Shown here in pieces: positions 61,455 to 64,000 of a DNA stretch of 64,000 bases (positions within the stretch are counted from its first letter, which is position 1; each line of letters begins with the position of its first letter). Position numbers and translations under genes: made by a program. The stretch comes from JASSUD01 sp031963415. GTDB lineage: Bacteria; Pseudomonadota; Gammaproteobacteria; Burkholderiales; Burkholderiaceae. Under the pieces are notes generated by a model. That model was given only the letters and a program-made list of their open reading frames with translations. It was not told where the DNA came from and did no database searches. Where the stretch lies: assembly GCA_031963415.1 (NCBI GenBank), contig JASSUI010000001.1:682001-746000 (forward strand), read 5' to 3'.

Positions 61455-61564
61455 AAACAGTCAGATGAAAACAAGGCGGGTTTGTATAGATTGCAGGCAA
61501 AGCGTTGTAACACTGTCCCAATTATTCAAACCTGCCATCGTGCTTGTTTATATTGCTTTCCTTC

Positions 61565-61966
61565 CTATTTCAAAGGCGGTTCTGCAACTTGTAATGGAAC
61601 CGCATCACGTTGACCTGTGACGCGATTGTGCTCATCAACAAAAACCAGGTTCGGTTTAGTACTGCCTGCGCGCACCTCGGCATCATCGACAAAAGCAAAG
61701 GTGGCAATAATAATCAAATCACCCACTTGCGCACGCCGCGCGGCTGAGCCGTTTAATGAAATCATCCCGCTGCCGCGTTCACCGCGTATCGCATAGGTTG
61801 AGAAGCGCTCACCATTATTGATGTTCCAGACATCGATACGTTCATTTTCTACGATATTGGCTGCTTGCATCAGCGCTTCGTCAATCGCGCATGAGCCTTC
61901 GTAGTGCAGTTCACACTGGGTGACGGTGGCACGGTGGATTTTTGATTTCAGCATAATGCGCTGCAT
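61565..61966 (-). CDS. panD: aspartate 1-decarboxylase
   Basis: PanD makes beta-alanine for pantothenate. The 133-residue pro-enzyme has the self-cleavage site Gly24-Ser25 (HYEGSCAID), giving the pyruvoyl group, and GERGSGMISLNGSAARR. It is near panC, separated by a dispersed repeat; the pathway genes may no longer be one transcript. Confidence 0.95.
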   Translation of the reverse strand: MQRIMLKSKIHRATVTQCELHYEGSCAIDEALMQAANIVENERIDVWNINNGERFSTYAIRGERGSGMISLNGSAARRAQVGDLIIIATFAFVDDAEVRAGSTKPNLVFVDEHNRVTGQRDAVPLQVAEPPLK

Positions 61967-62006
61967 AAATTTACTCTCACTAATGTTAAGTATCTGTTCA
62001 ACGCCT

Positions 62007-62110
62007 AGAATTTGTTTAAGTTTTTTCTGGTGCCTTTAGGGATATAGGCCTCACCGACACTAGTTGTAATGGCAGCAAAGGCACAAGGCCACCAGGAAAA
62101 CCCTAAATAG
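62007..62110. repeat. dispersed palindromic repeat, single copy
   Basis: It runs from AGAATTTGTTTAAGTTTTTTC to CCAGGAAAACCCTAAATAG in approximate terms, centred on a CACTAGTTGTAATGGCAG region. It lies between panC and panD. Confidence 0.65.
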
Positions 62111-62178
62111 ATGCCTACAAAGCGAACCTTTAATCTCGGTACAGCTCGCACTTGCCTCACAGATCGTAAAAACTTCGA

Positions 62179-63009
62179 CTAGATTTCTAGATTATCTATT
62201 AAACGAGTTGTACCCAGCTTAGCCGCTGCTAATACCACCAACGGGGCTTCGCTAGAAGCGCTAGGAACGCTCAGCTCGGCACGCTGACGCAACGCGACAT
62301 AATCAGGCTGCCAACCATACTGCTTAAGTAGGGCACAAGCCTCTTGCTCTAACGCGGCAAAGTCACGTCGACCTGCGACAATTTGCTCACGCAATTGGGT
62401 CAGCGTAGCAAATAAACGCGCTGCTTCAGCACGCTCCGCCTCAGTGAGATAGTTATTACGCGAGGATAACGCAAGACCACTCACATCACGTTCTGTGTCA
62501 GCAGCCAGAATTTTTATAGGCAACGCAAATTGTTCAACCATTCGACGGATGATCAACCATTGCTGATAATCTTTTTTGCCAAACACAGCCACATGTGGCT
62601 GAACGCAGCAAAATAGTTTCATCACAATAGTACACACGCCTTCAAAGAAACCAGGCCGGTGTTCTCCTTCAAGAATATCGCCAAGCTCGGCTGGAGGATA
62701 AACTCGGTAGCACTGAGGCTCAGGGTAAAGTTCTTCTTCGCTTGGCGCGAACAATATATCAACCTTTTCGCTCTCCAACGCTTCGATATCTTCCCCTAAC
62801 GTTCGAGGATATTTCGCAAAATCTTCCTTTGGACCAAATTGCAGGCGATTAATAAAAATACTGGCAACAACTATCTCACTGTGCTGTCGTGCCAGACGCA
62901 TCAACGATAAATGTCCTTGATGCAAATTGCCCATCGTAGGCACCAAAGCGATACGTTCATGCCCGCTTAATTCCGCGCGCAGTTCTTCAATAGAGTGAAT
63001 GACTTTCAT
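62179..63009 (-). CDS. panC: pantothenate synthetase
   Basis: PanC joins pantoate and beta-alanine with ATP. The 276-residue protein has the nucleotidyl-transferase motif PTMGNLHQGHLSL, FINRLQFGPKEDFAKYPR, FGKKDYQQ and GLALSSRNNYL. All are standard. Retention with panD shows the symbiont still makes pantothenate. Confidence 0.96.
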   Translation of the reverse strand: MKVIHSIEELRAELSGHERIALVPTMGNLHQGHLSLMRLARQHSEIVVASIFINRLQFGPKEDFAKYPRTLGEDIEALESEKVDILFAPSEEELYPEPQCYRVYPPAELGDILEGEHRPGFFEGVCTIVMKLFCCVQPHVAVFGKKDYQQWLIIRRMVEQFALPIKILAADTERDVSGLALSSRNNYLTEAERAEAARLFATLTQLREQIVAGRRDFAALEQEACALLKQYGWQPDYVALRQRAELSVPSASSEAPLVVLAAAKLGTTRLIDNLEI

Positions 63010-63181
63010 TTAGATAATATGCTTTAACTGCTAGCAGTTAGGGAGATGTTTAATCTCAGTGTGGGTCGAAGGAAGGAATTGTAAAAAGCGACAGAGAAAA
63101 AAGCAAAACGCCATCGTTTGCTTTAAAAACGCAGCGTTTGTATTACGTAGGATAACGATTAAAAGTAGAACTCACTCCATC

Positions 63182-63252
63182 AATGCCTAAAAGGCCGTGA
63201 TCGGCGCTCGGGCGGTGCTCGGCATCCCCCCGCTGGCGACCTTTTAGACATT
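63182..63252. repeat. GC-rich stem-loop downstream of the orphan gene
   Basis: The arms AATGCCTAAAAGGCCG and CGACCTTTTAGACATT (63237-63252) pair with two mismatches around a GC-rich 39-nt loop, unlike the surrounding AT-rich sequence. It may serve as a terminator for the gene at 63266 or be a mobile-element footprint. Confidence 0.45.
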
Positions 63253-63265
63253 CATAAAACGAGTT

Positions 63266-63763
63266 CTAAACTATCTGATGTCCAGTGTCATGATTATGCG
63301 CACGGTGAGAACCATACTCAGGAAAAGATTCAAATGAGGAGAGAGCAGGAGCCGATTCGTCAGCACCTCTAGCGTCATTAAATAAAGCAGGCCTTGCGCC
63401 ATGAACATGAATAGCGTAATAACCAATCGCCACTCCCACTATCAAAGCGATTGACGAATAGTTGACTACCTTCTTTAACCATTCTGCTTCTTCCCCAGTC
63501 ACTGTCTCGATAGCTGCCTTAACTATAGCAAGCGTAACAAGCGCAGCCGCTCCACCCAGTGCCAGATCCGAGAAACGGCAGTTTCGCAAACGCTCGCTAA
63601 TCGATGCGGCAATGCTGAGGCTATCATTTGTTGAGTGATTATCCTGGTCGATTGCTGCTTCATCGTCCGCGTGAAAAGCAGAGCTATCAGTAGAGCGACC
63701 CACAGAGCCATAAGATCCCAAACCGTTAGTAAAAATTGAAGAGATAGAAAAACTTTCTGCCAT
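63266..63763 (-). CDS. orphan two-TM protein
   Basis: I do not recognise this 165-residue protein. It has a Ser/Gly/Asp-rich N-terminus (1-60), two hydrophobic helices (about 66-84 LALGGAAALVTLAIVKAA and 100-116 SIALIVGVAIGYYAI) separated by a charged loop, and a polar tail rich in Ser/His (ESFPEYGSHRAHNHDTGH). AGGGG precedes the ATG. No PIP box is visible upstream. It could be a host-directed membrane protein like others here, but that is speculation. Confidence 0.65.
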   Translation of the reverse strand: MAESFSISSIFTNGLGSYGSVGRSTDSSAFHADDEAAIDQDNHSTNDSLSIAASISERLRNCRFSDLALGGAAALVTLAIVKAAIETVTGEEAEWLKKVVNYSSIALIVGVAIGYYAIHVHGARPALFNDARGADESAPALSSFESFPEYGSHRAHNHDTGHQIV

Positions 63764-63842
63764 GGAACTTCCCCTATTTAATTCCTTGTTCTTTCATTTA
63801 GGTATGAGCTAAGCGGGAATATTATTCATCGCATGCACGTGC

Positions 63843-63882
63843 AGATTTGCGCATACTCCTCGCAAGGAATATGCGCAAATCT
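63843..63882. terminator. 13-bp palindrome near the window end
   Basis: AGATTTGCGCATA / TATGCGCAAATCT form a perfect stem with a 14-nt loop, followed by ACCTTTTC on the plus strand. It may end a gene outside the window; 63764-64000 has no other feature that I can support. Confidence 0.45.
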
Positions 63883-64000
63883 ACCTTTTCTATCTTAATC
63901 TTCTACTAGGAAATAGCTGCGAGCGAATACTTAAATAATAATGCAAGAATAACGATAGAGAGGGTAAAGGAGAAAAATACAAAAAACCAAGCAGAACACC

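Overview
The window looks like a piece of chromosome from a host-restricted Burkholderiales bacterium, most likely a Mycoavidus-like endosymbiont of a fungus. The housekeeping order cmk-rpsA-ihfB-lapA, serC-pheA-tyrA-aroA and the divergent gyrA/ompA pair followed by ubiG and gph is typical of Burkholderiaceae. Base composition is well below that of free-living Burkholderia, intergenic spaces are wide, and there are many pseudogenes, palindromic repeats and remnants of mobile elements. The genus assignment is inference.

Layout. 1-620: a 109-bp tandem array of a palindromic repeat whose diverged single copies recur across the window. 627-12766 (minus): lapA, ihfB, rpsA, cmk, aroA, tyrA, pheA, serC, a DUF2059 protein and gyrA. 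13377-16256 (plus): ompA, ubiG, gph. 16510-22707 (minus): a complete RND efflux operon. 23253-30473: plsY, xerD, ogt, queG, tsaE, amiC, dedA, plus a candidate secreted protein at 24350. 30726-41000: a genomic island beginning at tRNA-Ala(GGC). A 64-bp direct repeat that includes the tRNA 3' end recurs at 37483. Between the two copies lie a broken NACHT/pentapeptide/WD40 gene and an AbiEi/AbiEii toxin-antitoxin pair. Beyond lie tRNA remnants, a polyketide-synthase fragment, an orphan HATPase/DUF4325 protein and a GyrI-like protein. 41267-52646: three further giant WD40 proteins that share an N-terminal helical module, pentapeptide repeats and a common C-terminal tail, interspersed with MITE-like elements, a transposase fragment, a Fic remnant, alsT and a hemerythrin. 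52748-60031: a SIMPL protein, a candidate 6S RNA, zapA, zapB and a vitamin B12 uptake locus (btuB, btuC, btuD, btuF). 60274-63763: a bZIP-domain protein, panD, panC and an orphan two-TM protein.

Main discovery. The gene at 60274-61299 encodes a protein whose C-terminus matches the eukaryotic bZIP signature with exact spacing (N264-x7-R272-x9-L282-x6-L289-x6-V296-x6-I303). It also has an NLS-like basic cluster and an acidic/aromatic N-terminal half. It lies downstream of a complete PIP/hrpII-type promoter (TTCG-N16-TTCG and a TAGACT -10 at 32 nt). The same promoter grammar (TAAACT -10 at 31 nt) precedes the orphan ORF at 24350, which encodes a protein with a Gly-rich basic core and a C-terminal tail anchor. 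Together they suggest an HrpB-type type III regulon that delivers, among others, a bacterial mimic of a fungal AP-1-like transcription factor. The WD40 family, whose N-termini look weakly F-box-like, may be a second set of host-directed proteins.
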